A stretch of 64,000 nucleotides of DNA from Firm-13 sp964617375 (GCA_964617375.1 CAZTXQ010000003.1:1-64000), one strand, 5' to 3'; positions 1-8,750 are shown, counted from the stretch's first letter. Notes: generated by a model not told the origin, from the sequence alone. Numbers and translations are program-made.

Positions 1-135
1 GGCTTTGTCAGCTCTTTCATTCACTTTGGGCTCTACGCAAGTGTCAAACTACCGATGTATATCTTAAATGATCGTATTTCTATTGCACAAAGTTATCTTA
101 CTTATTTCACATCAGACATTAGGAGGCATTTATGA
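1..135 (+). CDS. Possible 3' end of a truncated upstream gene
   Basis: Frame 1 is open from the first base of the window and stops at a TGA that overlaps the ATG of the next gene in an ATGA arrangement typical of translationally coupled genes. The visible 44 residues end in SDIRRHL and show no motif I recognise. An open run of this length occurs by chance fairly often, and the region is more AT-rich than the genes that follow, so it could equally be a leader region. The AGGAGG at 121-126 would lie inside this gene and serve the next one. Confidence 0.3.
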   Translation, partial: GFVSSFIHFGLYASVKLPMYILNDRISIAQSYLTYFTSDIRRHL

Positions 136-677
136 AAAGACCCGCAAAATACCTGCTTATTCTTTTAGTTATTGTTGCTCTGATTTCACTTTCCGGCTGC
201 GGATCCATTGCCGATAAGATCACCGATGCCGCAAAGGATAAAGTTTCCGAGCAAATGGAAGAGGACGACGAAGAGGACGAAGACGAGGACGAGGACGAAG
301 AAGAGACCGAAGATGAGAATTCGGATGAGACCGAAGCAGAAGATGACGAAGACAGTACAGCGATAACGACATCTGACAGCAAGGGTATGGATTGGCCCGG
401 CGATGATATGGGCAACATGCCGGAGATCGATGAGAAGATTACCGGTGTATGGTCCTCCGACGGAACCTGTACCATTTCCTATGAAGGCATGGAGCGCAAG
501 ACGGCAGATGCTTATATTGACAGTTTGAAAGAGCTGGGGTATAAGGACGGTTTTGAAGGCGAAGACGATAACGGTCTGTCGTTTATTAAGGCAGATGAAG
601 ACGGCAATACCGCATGGTTTACGTACAGTCCCGACGGTACGGGTTCTGTTATGTATACAGAGGCAGCTTCGTCATGA
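132..677 (+). CDS. Acidic lipoprotein of unknown function
   Basis: A 181-residue predicted lipoprotein. Residues 1-22 form a signal peptide with a basic start and a hydrophobic core, ending in the lipobox LSGC, so Cys23 is the expected lipidation site and the protein should sit on the outer face of the membrane. Roughly residues 43-76 are almost only Asp and Glu, encoded by mixed GAC/GAG/GAA codons, and look like a disordered spacer. The C-terminal ~80 residues (from about ITGVWSSDG) look like a small folded domain with Trp/Tyr/Gly-rich beta strands. AGGAGG lies 5 bases before the ATG. I cannot assign a function; a cation-binding spacer is only a guess. Confidence 0.85.
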   Translation: MKRPAKYLLILLVIVALISLSGCGSIADKITDAAKDKVSEQMEEDDEEDEDEDEDEEETEDENSDETEAEDDEDSTAITTSDSKGMDWPGDDMGNMPEIDEKITGVWSSDGTCTISYEGMERKTADAYIDSLKELGYKDGFEGEDDNGLSFIKADEDGNTAWFTYSPDGTGSVMYTEAASS

Positions 678-713
678 TTTATTGAAGAAAATTTGTAATA
701 TGTTATTATATGG

Positions 714-744
714 AGAGTGCCGTAGACCACGGCACTCTTTTTAT
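714..744 (+). terminator. Rho-independent terminator after the lipoprotein gene
   Basis: A perfect 10-bp stem, AGAGTGCCGT (714-723) with ACGGCACTCT (729-738), closes a 5-base loop and is followed by a run of T. It separates the lipoprotein gene from the cation exporter. Confidence 0.9.
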
Positions 745-785
745 CTTGAAAATTATGAAGACCTTAAGCCGTAAGGAGTTTGGAT

Positions 786-1955
786 ATGTTCAATTTTCTG
801 ATACGTCTTTTCGTAAAGAACTATGAGAATCCTGAAGAGCCGGTCGTTCGCGGACGATACGGTAAATTTGCCAGTATCGTCGGGATGCTCTGCAACTTAA
901 TACTTTTTGCGGGAAAGCTCTTTGTCGGACTATTGTCCGGAAGTATTGCCGTCGTAACGGATTCGTTTAACAACCTTTCCGATGCGGCAACGTGCTTTAT
1001 CAATTTATTCGGCTTTTTTCTGTCCGGCAAACCTGCTGACCGGGATCATCCGTTCGGTCATGGCCGGATTGAGTACATCACCGGACTTACCATGTCTTTT
1101 CTCATCATTCTGATCGGTTTTCAGTTCCTTAAAACATCGGTCGAACGAATTATAAATCCGTCGCCGGTTACTTTTACTCCGGTCGTTCTGGGAATTCTTC
1201 TGGGTTCACTGGTTGTTAAGGGATGGATGTTCTTTTTCTATCGCAAAATAGGGAAGACGATCCATTCTCAGACCATCATCGCTTCTTCCGTTGACAGCAT
1301 TTCGGATATGGCAACCACATCTGTGACCCTGATATCTCTCATTATTTCCGCCTTTTTTCACGTTGCCATTGACGGTTATGTGGGCGCCGGTGTGTCTCTG
1401 ATCGTACTTTATGCCGGATACAACGTCGCAAAGGATGCGCTAAGTCCGCTTTTGGGAGGCGAGCCGGATCCCGCCGTCGTCTCAAAACTGATTTCGGTCT
1501 TGACCTCCGATCCGAATGTGCTCGGAGTACATGATGTGATCGTTCATGATTATGGCCCCGGCCGTATGATTGCGTCGGCACATGTCGAAGTAAGTGCATC
1601 GCAGAATTTTATGGACATTCATGATACCGTAGACCTGCTTGAAAAGCGTATATCGGATGAATTCCATATTCCGATTACCATCCATATGGACCCGATTGAT
1701 ACGGACAATGAAACCACCAAAGAATGGAAGGAAGCGGTTAAACGGATTGTGAAATCCATTTCGGATCAGCTTTCCATCCATGATTTCAGAGTGGTTTCGG
1801 GTAAAACGCACACAAATCTGATTTTTGACGTGAACGTTCCTTTTGAAATCGGCATATCAAATGATGATATTGAGAAGAAGATCAACGACGAACTTGTGCT
1901 GCTTTACCCGACCGTCTTTTTTCTTGTCATTCATTTTGACCGAAGTTATCTATAA
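786..1955 (+). CDS. Cation diffusion facilitator (CDF) metal exporter, Mn-like motif
   Basis: A 389-residue CDF antiporter that should export divalent metal ions in exchange for protons. About six membrane helices fill the first two thirds; the family signature around TDSFNNLSD (residues 58-66) and the loop HPFGHGRIEY are clear. The C-terminal third is a soluble ZT-dimer domain. The helix-2 metal site reads N62-x-x-x-D66 and the helix-5 site reads DSISD (D-x-x-x-D), without the His seen in zinc exporters; this pattern is known from manganese-type CDFs, so Mn(II) (or Fe) is the more likely substrate by inference. I chose the ATG at 786 because AAGGAG (773-778) is 7 bases away, whereas a TTG at 780 is too close. 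Confidence 0.9.
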   Translation: MFNFLIRLFVKNYENPEEPVVRGRYGKFASIVGMLCNLILFAGKLFVGLLSGSIAVVTDSFNNLSDAATCFINLFGFFLSGKPADRDHPFGHGRIEYITGLTMSFLIILIGFQFLKTSVERIINPSPVTFTPVVLGILLGSLVVKGWMFFFYRKIGKTIHSQTIIASSVDSISDMATTSVTLISLIISAFFHVAIDGYVGAGVSLIVLYAGYNVAKDALSPLLGGEPDPAVVSKLISVLTSDPNVLGVHDVIVHDYGPGRMIASAHVEVSASQNFMDIHDTVDLLEKRISDEFHIPITIHMDPIDTDNETTKEWKEAVKRIVKSISDQLSIHDFRVVSGKTHTNLIFDVNVPFEIGISNDDIEKKINDELVLLYPTVFFLVIHFDRSYL

Positions 1956-1970
1956 AATATATTGCCTTAA

Positions 1971-1997
1971 TTGCATTTACAGAATTGGTAGTATAAT
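1971..1997 (+). promoter_or_regulatory. Possible promoter for the LtaS-like gene
   Basis: TATAAT at 1992-1997 with TTGCAT at 1971-1976, a 15-base spacer that is shorter than ideal. It lies about 50 bases before the chosen start codon of the synthase gene. Confidence 0.35.
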
Positions 1998-2047
1998 GAC
2001 AAGAAAAGATTATTATTATGGAAACAGTCAGGAACAAGGATAAGAGG

Positions 2048-4579
2048 ATGAAAGTATCAACAAGTATTAAAAACAGTAAATTTGCCCGGATTTGCGGCAA
2101 AATATTTTCTCATATTCAGAAGGCGGACCGGTTTCTTCTTAAGTACAAGGTTTATCAATGGATTTGCATTGTTCTCTTTTCTGTCATGACGGTTCTCTTG
2201 ATTACGAGCTACAACATTACGGAAACACACTCCAATTATCAGGGACAGACGGACAGTGTATTTCGTTTTTACGAGAATGCTCCGATAAGCTTCTCTTTTC
2301 AGGCGGACGAAAGCCGCCTGACATCGATCCGTTTATATACAAACAGGTCTCAGACGCATCTATCCTCTTCGGACAAAGCCGAGGTTACGGTTGCCGACGA
2401 AAACGGCAAGGAAGTACTGTCGACGGATGTTTATCTGTATCACACAAGCAGAACGTATATTACGGTTGACTGCCAGGATGTCGCTCTTGAAAAAGGTTCC
2501 AAATACACCGTCAGCATCAAGATCACGGAATTGGCCGGCGATTCCGTTCTTTACCTCATGGCACATGAGACCAACAATTTTGATGCGGTAACAGACGCGA
2601 CCGTTACGGCGGATTTGCCGGTCGGGCTCTCGCTTGCTCCGAATGTAACCTTCTCATACAGCGTGCTGTCCATATCTCATATGATTCCGAACCAGCTGTT
2701 TTTTCTGATTTTTCTGATCGGCCTTTTTATTCCGTCCTTAATGAAAAAGAGATGGGTTTGTGAAGTATACCGTCCCGTTTTCCTGTGCTCGCTGGTCTAT
2801 ATGACCGAGGAGATATTAAATACCGCAAAACCCGATCCTATGCAGATACTGTTTCCGCTGACACTTCATCACTATTTCATACTCGCAGCCGGGATTCTGA
2901 TACTGATCTTATTCTATTACTGGTTCTATGCACTAACCGGAAGCGGTACGGTCGCGATTATTGTATCGGGGACTTTAGGGATCATACTTGGATTCGTCAA
3001 TCATTTTAAGATCGTCATGCGCGGTGACCCTGCCATGCCATGGGACCTTTTTTCCGCGGGTATCGCGGCGAAGATCTCGACAAAGTATAAATTTCAAATT
3101 ACGCCGCGTTTCATTGCCGCTATTCTGATCTGCGCGATGCTGCTGCTCCTGGTTCGGCTTACGCATACCCGATATGTGCACGGACTTAAGAAGCGGCTTA
3201 TTGCTGTCGGCGTATCAACCGCTCTGCTGGCGGCACTCATTTTCGGGGTATTACTGAATCAGCCGCTCCTTAAAAAAATGGATGTTTCCTATGCGCTTTT
3301 TCCGCCTCTTCAGAGCTTCAACGAGAACGGGACGCTTCTGGCACTTGCCCTTCATCTGAATAATGTTTCCATTCGGGGGCAAGAGAATAATTCTCCCGAA
3401 GCTACGGATGATATCATTGCGCAGTATACGGAGGAGGCGAATAATCTGGGGCTCAATTCTTCTGCGGTACCTGCCGTTAAGCCCAATGTCATTTGCATCA
3501 TGAGTGAGTCTTACAGTGATTTTCGCGAAATTCGCGATATTGAAACTACGGAACCGATTATGCCGTTTTTCGATTCTCTAAAACAGGAATCGATTTACGG
3601 AGATCTTGCCGTATCCGTTTTCGGCGGAGGGACCTGCAATACGGAATTCGAGTTTCTCACAGGCTATTCGGTAAAAGGCCTTCTGGCCGGTTCGTCTGTC
3701 TACAGTCTATATGTCAATCATCCTCTTAATGCCTTGCCTCAAATATTCAAAGATAACGGCTATAAGAGCATTGCCATTCACCCGTTTGATTCGGCCTGGT
3801 GGGAACGGCAAACGGCATATCCGTTACTGGGATTTGACGAATTTATCAGTGACGATGATTTTATTGATCCGCAGTATGTACGCGGATATATCAGCGACAA
3901 ATCGGCATTTGAACGGGTCATTACGGAATACGAGCAGAAGGATGAGGGGACGCCGCTCTTTACATTCCTCGTAACAATGCAGAATCACGCGGACTACACG
4001 GAGTATTGGGACAATCAGGCTTATGATATTAAGATAACGAATTTTCCGGATAATGATTTCCCGTGCACGGAGCACTATCTTTCGCTGCTGCGCGAATCGG
4101 ATGATGCTTTAAAGGAACTTGTGACCTATTTTGAGAATGCTGATGAGCCTACGATCATCGTCTTTTTCGGAGATCATAAGCCATTTGTGGATACGGATTT
4201 CTACAGCACATTATTGGGTGTTGATTTGTCTTCGATATCCGCATCGGAATCGCTTCCTATATATGAGACACCCTATCTTATTTGGGCGAACTATGATATC
4301 GGTACCGGTGACAAGGGGATAACGAGTCCGAACTTCCTCGGACAGACCGTTCTGGATCTTTCCGGTGTCCCGTCTCCGAAAGACAGAGATTGTCTTAAGG
4401 TGCTGCAGACAAAAATAGCTGCGATCAGCGCACTTGCCGTTTTCGGCAAAGATCAGACGGCTGCTACAGACGACAGTCTCCTGTCCGAAGAGATCCGCAA
4501 GAATATCGAAGACTATGAGTTCATCCAATACGGCATGCTTTTCCTGAACGGCAAAACCGAAGAAAGCAGCTCCGGATAA
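2048..4579 (+). CDS. LtaS-family polyglycerol-phosphate synthase (sulfatase fold)
   Basis: An 843-residue membrane enzyme of the lipoteichoic acid synthase / phosphoglycerol transferase family, expected to transfer glycerol-phosphate units from lipid to a wall polymer on the outer membrane face. One N-terminal helix is followed by ~150 beta-rich outside residues, then about five further helices, then the sulfatase-like catalytic domain (from about SYSDFREI). The nucleophile Thr is in VFGGGTCNTEFEFLTG; the metal/substrate ligands MQNHADYTEY and FFGDHKPF are present. The extra outside domain between helices 1 and 2 is not in standard LtaS. AAGGA at 2036-2040 fits the ATG at 2048; an in-frame ATG at 2018 has no good site. 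Substrate polymer is not certain. Confidence 0.85.
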   Translation: MKVSTSIKNSKFARICGKIFSHIQKADRFLLKYKVYQWICIVLFSVMTVLLITSYNITETHSNYQGQTDSVFRFYENAPISFSFQADESRLTSIRLYTNRSQTHLSSSDKAEVTVADENGKEVLSTDVYLYHTSRTYITVDCQDVALEKGSKYTVSIKITELAGDSVLYLMAHETNNFDAVTDATVTADLPVGLSLAPNVTFSYSVLSISHMIPNQLFFLIFLIGLFIPSLMKKRWVCEVYRPVFLCSLVYMTEEILNTAKPDPMQILFPLTLHHYFILAAGILILILFYYWFYALTGSGTVAIIVSGTLGIILGFVNHFKIVMRGDPAMPWDLFSAGIAAKISTKYKFQITPRFIAAILICAMLLLLVRLTHTRYVHGLKKRLIAVGVSTALLAALIFGVLLNQPLLKKMDVSYALFPPLQSFNENGTLLALALHLNNVSIRGQENNSPEATDDIIAQYTEEANNLGLNSSAVPAVKPNVICIMSESYSDFREIRDIETTEPIMPFFDSLKQESIYGDLAVSVFGGGTCNTEFEFLTGYSVKGLLAGSSVYSLYVNHPLNALPQIFKDNGYKSIAIHPFDSAWWERQTAYPLLGFDEFISDDDFIDPQYVRGYISDKSAFERVITEYEQKDEGTPLFTFLVTMQNHADYTEYWDNQAYDIKITNFPDNDFPCTEHYLSLLRESDDALKELVTYFENADEPTIIVFFGDHKPFVDTDFYSTLLGVDLSSISASESLPIYETPYLIWANYDIGTGDKGITSPNFLGQTVLDLSGVPSPKDRDCLKVLQTKIAAISALAVFGKDQTAATDDSLLSEEIRKNIEDYEFIQYGMLFLNGKTEESSSG

Positions 4580-4696
4580 ACGCTCGGAAAGGCTATTAGG
4601 ACCGCTCAAAAACCGGCCTATCCCGTCCGTGCTGTTTAACACCGGCTTTTTACGGTATAATAGCTTCTGAAGTCTTGGAATTTTGGAGGAAAAAGA

Positions 4697-5374
4697 ATGT
4701 CCGTACATTCCGATCAACAGATACAGACTGCTTCTTTTTACACCGGCCTTCGCGTGATCATTCTTGCGTTGTTTGCCGTTGTGATGGCCATCGTATCTGT
4801 ATCTTTTGCCGCAAATCATATGCGGCACGGATTTGAAGAGGAATATAAATCTCAACTGAATGTAAAGGCGAGAGAACTGGCGGCTGCATGTGCGCTTTTG
4901 ATTGACGGTGACGAAATCAAAACGGATACGATGCTGGCACAAAACCGGTATGCCGCTGCACTCCCGGCCATGCTCGTCGATTCGGATGAGAAGAATCAGA
5001 GTCACAAGGTGTATGGCTTGTACGCCTACTCAAACGGTTCCCTGCAGCCTTTGTTGCAAAGCAGCAGTACGGGTCTAACCGCCGTAACGATTCCGATATC
5101 AGATTGGCTAACAAAGGATAAGACTCCGTATGTGCTCGAGACAGACAGCTCGATCAGGGTTCTTACGCCCATATTTGACAGCCAGGGAGACCCGACAGGT
5201 CTATTTGAACTGTGTTTTCATTATGATTTTCTCGATACATATGGCAATAGCGTTGAACGCAGAGTATTGCTAAGCGTAATTCTATCGGCGTGCGCGGGTA
5301 TAGCATTGTTCTCACTTCAATTTGTCATACCGGCCGTTATACGATTGGTAAGAAGAAAAGGAGAGAGGTATTGA
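4697..5374 (+). CDS. Membrane protein with a predicted extracellular Cache-like sensor domain
   Basis: A 225-residue protein with one helix near residues 12-35, about 150 residues outside the membrane, and a second helix near residues 192-215 ending in a basic tail (RRKGERY). It has no kinase, cyclase or HAMP output domain. The segment LTPIFDSQGDPTGLFEL resembles the strand pair of Cache/PAS-like sensors and matches a similar segment in the N-terminal part of the next protein (VAPIINSSGTVTGLAEV), suggesting the two share a sensor fold. GGAGGA lies before the ATG, and TATAAT at 4656-4661 could be a -10 box without a clear -35. The stop lies one base before the next ATG. Likely a sensory partner of the transporter; ligand unknown. 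Confidence 0.75.
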   Translation: MSVHSDQQIQTASFYTGLRVIILALFAVVMAIVSVSFAANHMRHGFEEEYKSQLNVKARELAAACALLIDGDEIKTDTMLAQNRYAAALPAMLVDSDEKNQSHKVYGLYAYSNGSLQPLLQSSSTGLTAVTIPISDWLTKDKTPYVLETDSSIRVLTPIFDSQGDPTGLFELCFHYDFLDTYGNSVERRVLLSVILSACAGIALFSLQFVIPAVIRLVRRKGERY

Positions 5375-5375
5375 T

Positions 5376-7868
5376 ATGAATAATGTCTTCCTCTCCGGTA
5401 TTACAACGCCTCCTTCCGGGAAAAAATCACTGGCCTCGCAGCTCGGGTATTGTTTCGTTATACTTTTTGTCATTCTCTATGTTGTTTCCACAACGATCAC
5501 GTCCGCATATACGGCCATACTCGAACAGGATCGTGCGGACGGACTTCGCTCTTCATCCGTTGTTCTGGCTCTCTCTATGGCCAACACCGATCTTCAGGAA
5601 GGCGTTGTGCCTCCGATACCTGCCGGTCAGTACAAAATTGGCGACGATCGCATAAGTTATATCGTCAATATCTATTCCAAGGCCGGAAACTCTTTCCTCA
5701 GAGTGTATTCTTCCGTTGCGGATAAAGAAACGGATCCGGAACAGGTGACACTCGAAGGTGCCGGCACCGAATACGAGAACGCGTATAAGCTCGAAGAAGC
5801 GGTGGTTGTCGACAGGTCGGATTCGGACGGAAGTTATATGGCCGGCGTCGCTCCGATCATTAACTCGTCGGGAACCGTTACAGGGCTTGCCGAAGTTCTT
5901 ATGCCTTCCTCCAGCTTTTACAGTACGGTAAACGGTAATTCGCTGTCCTGGATTTTTACGATGATATCCATAGCGGTCGCACTGGCGATGGTTTACTACG
6001 AGACCAATAAGCTTATGACGACGATGTTCGGAACTCCGGATCGCCAATTGCCCAAAATCATCCGTTACGGACTTGAAGGCTGTCAGTCCATGTCTTTCTT
6101 TTCCGCAATGGCGTGTACGATGCCTACATTAGTTATGTCATCGTATATTTATTCCTTTGCTGAGAATAATGCATTCGGTTCCTTGCCGAGATCTGTGTTT
6201 GTGCTTATAGGGAGCGTATTGTTTACGGTTGGCTTCTTTGGTTTTGCATCCCTTAAATCCTATTTTATGAAGCGATTTACGACACGGATCTCTCTGATTA
6301 TTTCGATATTCGCAGCATTTGTGATTATGCTGATTTCCTCATTGATTCCCAATATCTATGTTTACATTGTATTGCTGTTTCCTTTAGGCTTTTCTCTGGG
6401 TATGGTGATTTATTTCAATCGGGAATATCGGATTTATGCCGGCAAGTTGGGTTACGAGGAATTCAGTGAACAGAAGATTCATCTGACGCAATACATCGGC
6501 TATATATTGGGCGCAAGTGTCGGAGCGGTTATGGCCGGTATTCTTTATGAACGGTTCGGTCTTATTGCCGTTATGATCATATCCGGCTGTGTCCTGCTGG
6601 TCGCGGGAATACAGGCCTTGCTCTTTGTACAGCATTGCCCGCCGTCTTCCGATCCGACGTTACACTTGCCGGATTTCCTGTATGCTCTTTCCGGGAAAAA
6701 ATCCGGCGCATTTGTAAGAAGCGCCGTTCTGACATCCGGCATTCAGATCTCGTTCTTTTTCCTGTTTTTACCGGAATTGCTGCATTCGTTACGCCAGTCA
6801 CTGGCCACTCTCTCGTTCTACTACATTCTCTTCGCGTTTGTCGGAGGAGTCGTCGTTCGAATACTGATGAAATCGCTGCCGGGATTGTTTACGATGCAGT
6901 TTAGAATTCTGTCATCTTCTGTCCTTCAGGTGATAGGATTGTTCATTCTTGCACTTTTTCCCACGGCAAAAATGCTTGTCGTTTCCGTTATCATCCTGGG
7001 AGCGGCGATGGGATTGCATGAGTTTAAATATTTGGAATACTACCGGCAGATGATACGTCCGGACAAGCAAAATGTGGCGCGTGAGATCCTGGAGAAAGCC
7101 TTAACCTGGGGCGCAGTGATCGGAGCAGCTGCTTTCGGTGTTGTATTTGTTTTTGCCAATATTCGCATAGGTCTGCTGATTCTTGCTCTGCTGGACGCAA
7201 TCGTTCTTCTTTCCTATCCGTTAATGACGATTCTTATGCCGCAGAAGCCTTATGAGGCAGGACACAATGCCGACAACAAGAACGGAGCTATACGTTCTTC
7301 AGACAATCAGGACTATGACAATCAGCAGCGTCCTCAAAGCAGTGAGCCGTATCCGTCGCAGCAAACGCAGCAGCGGCCGCAGGCGCCGCTGTATTCGCCC
7401 GATGAATATCCGGACAACAGATCCGAATACGGATTGAATCAGCCTTCTTTTGAACCGACATACGGATGGACTCCCTACGGACAGGGCGGGCAGAGCGGCG
7501 CGGCATACGGGCAGACGGCTTCCGGCTATCCCAATTATGAGACGTACAATCCATACAGACCGGCAGAGGATGACACGTTTGGAAGCATTCCATTCGGACA
7601 GGGCGATCCTTACGAATCCCAGGCCTTCGGACAGGGCGAACCTTACGAATCCCAGGGCTACGGACAGAGCGATCCGTACGGATCCGGGAATTACGGTCAG
7701 GGTGATCCTTACGGTTCACCGGACTATGAACAGGGCGAACCCGGTATAAGTACTCCGTATGGAACAGGCCAGAACTATGGCGCCGCCGGCGGCAGGTTCA
7801 CGGGAAGCCGCGAAGGATTCCCGGAGTATCCCCCGAATGATCCGCATAACAACAAGTGGGGGAATTAA
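5376..7868 (+). CDS. Fusion of an extracellular sensor-like domain, an MFS-like transporter and a repetitive tail
   Basis: An 830-residue protein. Residues ~20-45 form a first helix, ~45-190 an outside Cache-like domain, then a helix (SWIFTMISIAVALAMVYY) and about twelve further helices with MFS-type features, such as a helix loop with RFGL after GILYE and two six-helix halves joined near residues 415-445. From about residue 625 the protein is soluble, rich in Gln, Gly, Tyr, Pro and Ser, and contains five 11-residue repeats of the type (F/Y)GQG(D/E)PY(E/G)S. By topology this tail is probably cytoplasmic. I know no family with this exact arrangement. The ATG follows the previous stop by one base and the next gene starts two bases after its stop, so the three form one operon. 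Substrate unknown; it may sense rather than transport. Confidence 0.75.
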   Translation: MNNVFLSGITTPPSGKKSLASQLGYCFVILFVILYVVSTTITSAYTAILEQDRADGLRSSSVVLALSMANTDLQEGVVPPIPAGQYKIGDDRISYIVNIYSKAGNSFLRVYSSVADKETDPEQVTLEGAGTEYENAYKLEEAVVVDRSDSDGSYMAGVAPIINSSGTVTGLAEVLMPSSSFYSTVNGNSLSWIFTMISIAVALAMVYYETNKLMTTMFGTPDRQLPKIIRYGLEGCQSMSFFSAMACTMPTLVMSSYIYSFAENNAFGSLPRSVFVLIGSVLFTVGFFGFASLKSYFMKRFTTRISLIISIFAAFVIMLISSLIPNIYVYIVLLFPLGFSLGMVIYFNREYRIYAGKLGYEEFSEQKIHLTQYIGYILGASVGAVMAGILYERFGLIAVMIISGCVLLVAGIQALLFVQHCPPSSDPTLHLPDFLYALSGKKSGAFVRSAVLTSGIQISFFFLFLPELLHSLRQSLATLSFYYILFAFVGGVVVRILMKSLPGLFTMQFRILSSSVLQVIGLFILALFPTAKMLVVSVIILGAAMGLHEFKYLEYYRQMIRPDKQNVAREILEKALTWGAVIGAAAFGVVFVFANIRIGLLILALLDAIVLLSYPLMTILMPQKPYEAGHNADNKNGAIRSSDNQDYDNQQRPQSSEPYPSQQTQQRPQAPLYSPDEYPDNRSEYGLNQPSFEPTYGWTPYGQGGQSGAAYGQTASGYPNYETYNPYRPAEDDTFGSIPFGQGDPYESQAFGQGEPYESQGYGQSDPYGSGNYGQGDPYGSPDYEQGEPGISTPYGTGQNYGAAGGRFTGSREGFPEYPPNDPHNNKWGN
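7593..7757 (+). repeat. Five tandem 33-bp coding repeats
   Basis: Units start at 7593, 7626, 7659, 7692 and 7725. Each encodes 11 residues with the core GQG(D/E)PY(E/G)S preceded by Phe or Tyr; the first two units are nearly identical at the DNA level and the last is the most diverged. They lie in the disordered tail of the sensor-MFS fusion. Confidence 0.85.
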
Positions 7869-7869
7869 G

Positions 7870-8733
7870 ATGAGTGTTTGGAATAAACCGTTAACGAAAG
7901 AGAACATGGATGAATTTTTTTACATGTTTGCAGCTCCGGCTTATAAATCTGCTTACAGGATTTTGGGAGATACGACTCGTACGGAAAATGCGCTGACAGA
8001 ATCCTTTCTCGAACTATATCACAGTCGCCACGGCGACGATCCTAGGGATCTGGTGTTTTTATTCAGTGACATACTTCAAAGAAGAGTGGAAGTGTTGGCA
8101 AGCCGTTACCCGGTAACAGAGACATCCAGGAATACAAATCGCGTTCTGGACGAATTTACCGAGAACTCGATATTGGACGAAATACACAGACGATTGAATT
8201 CGGTGCCTTACCGCATGCTTGAAGTATTTACTTCAACGGCTTCCGGTAAAGGCAAATCCAATTCGGATCCCTTCTGGGGGCAGCTGCAAAAGACGGGAAT
8301 CACTCTTTTTCTTTTGCTCCAGCTGATCCTTGCCGCCGTTCTGATTTATGCGGTTACCCTTATAAGTACGAATTCTGTTTTTAAAGTCGACGCACTGGCG
8401 CCTGCCTCGCCGGCTCTGTCCGAAATATCCATAGCAGAACTGCTGGGTCCTGTTATGAGCTATCTTCCTTTGAATATCCGCACCGATGCCGCATCCGAAA
8501 CTACAAATGCATCGGCAGCTGCCTCGGATACGGCTTCAAGTGCTGTTGGTTCGGATACAGCTGCTCAGTCAATAACGGTGGAGACTGCGGAGAACGGTTC
8601 GGCTGAATTATCCTCGGTCACATCCGGAGGTCCGCTTGATACATCTGCGGCCGGGCTGACTGTAACCCCGCCGGCAGGTTCTTCGGGGGAGACCACACAG
8701 GACAGTACGGTTGCTTCGGCGACAAGAGGCTGA
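7870..8733 (+). CDS. Membrane-anchored protein with a sigma-70 region 2-like domain
   Basis: A 287-residue protein. Residues ~12-85 resemble region 2 of ECF sigma factors: the stretch around SAYRILGDTTRTENAL, then ESFLELY, parallels the usual YRILGD-x-xxAED-xxQExFLxLY pattern, and DPRDLVFLFSDIL stands where the W-L helix normally is. No region 4 helix-turn-helix follows. Instead there is a helix near residues 136-160 (LFLLLQLILAAVLIYAV) and about 120 residues rich in Ser, Thr, Ala and Gly, presumably outside. The acidic residues AED of true sigma factors are partly changed (TEN). It may be a decayed sigma factor used as a tethered scaffold, or the similarity may be chance. Third gene of the operon; the ATG follows the previous stop at once. 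Confidence 0.7.
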   Translation: MSVWNKPLTKENMDEFFYMFAAPAYKSAYRILGDTTRTENALTESFLELYHSRHGDDPRDLVFLFSDILQRRVEVLASRYPVTETSRNTNRVLDEFTENSILDEIHRRLNSVPYRMLEVFTSTASGKGKSNSDPFWGQLQKTGITLFLLLQLILAAVLIYAVTLISTNSVFKVDALAPASPALSEISIAELLGPVMSYLPLNIRTDAASETTNASAAASDTASSAVGSDTAAQSITVETAENGSAELSSVTSGGPLDTSAAGLTVTPPAGSSGETTQDSTVASATRG

Positions 8734-8750
8734 TCGTGTACGGGAGGAAG

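Noticed and set aside
119..475. Minus-strand open frame with a long poly-Ser run
   Set aside because: It is the mirror of the Asp/Glu-coding stretch of the lipoprotein gene and has no ribosome binding site.
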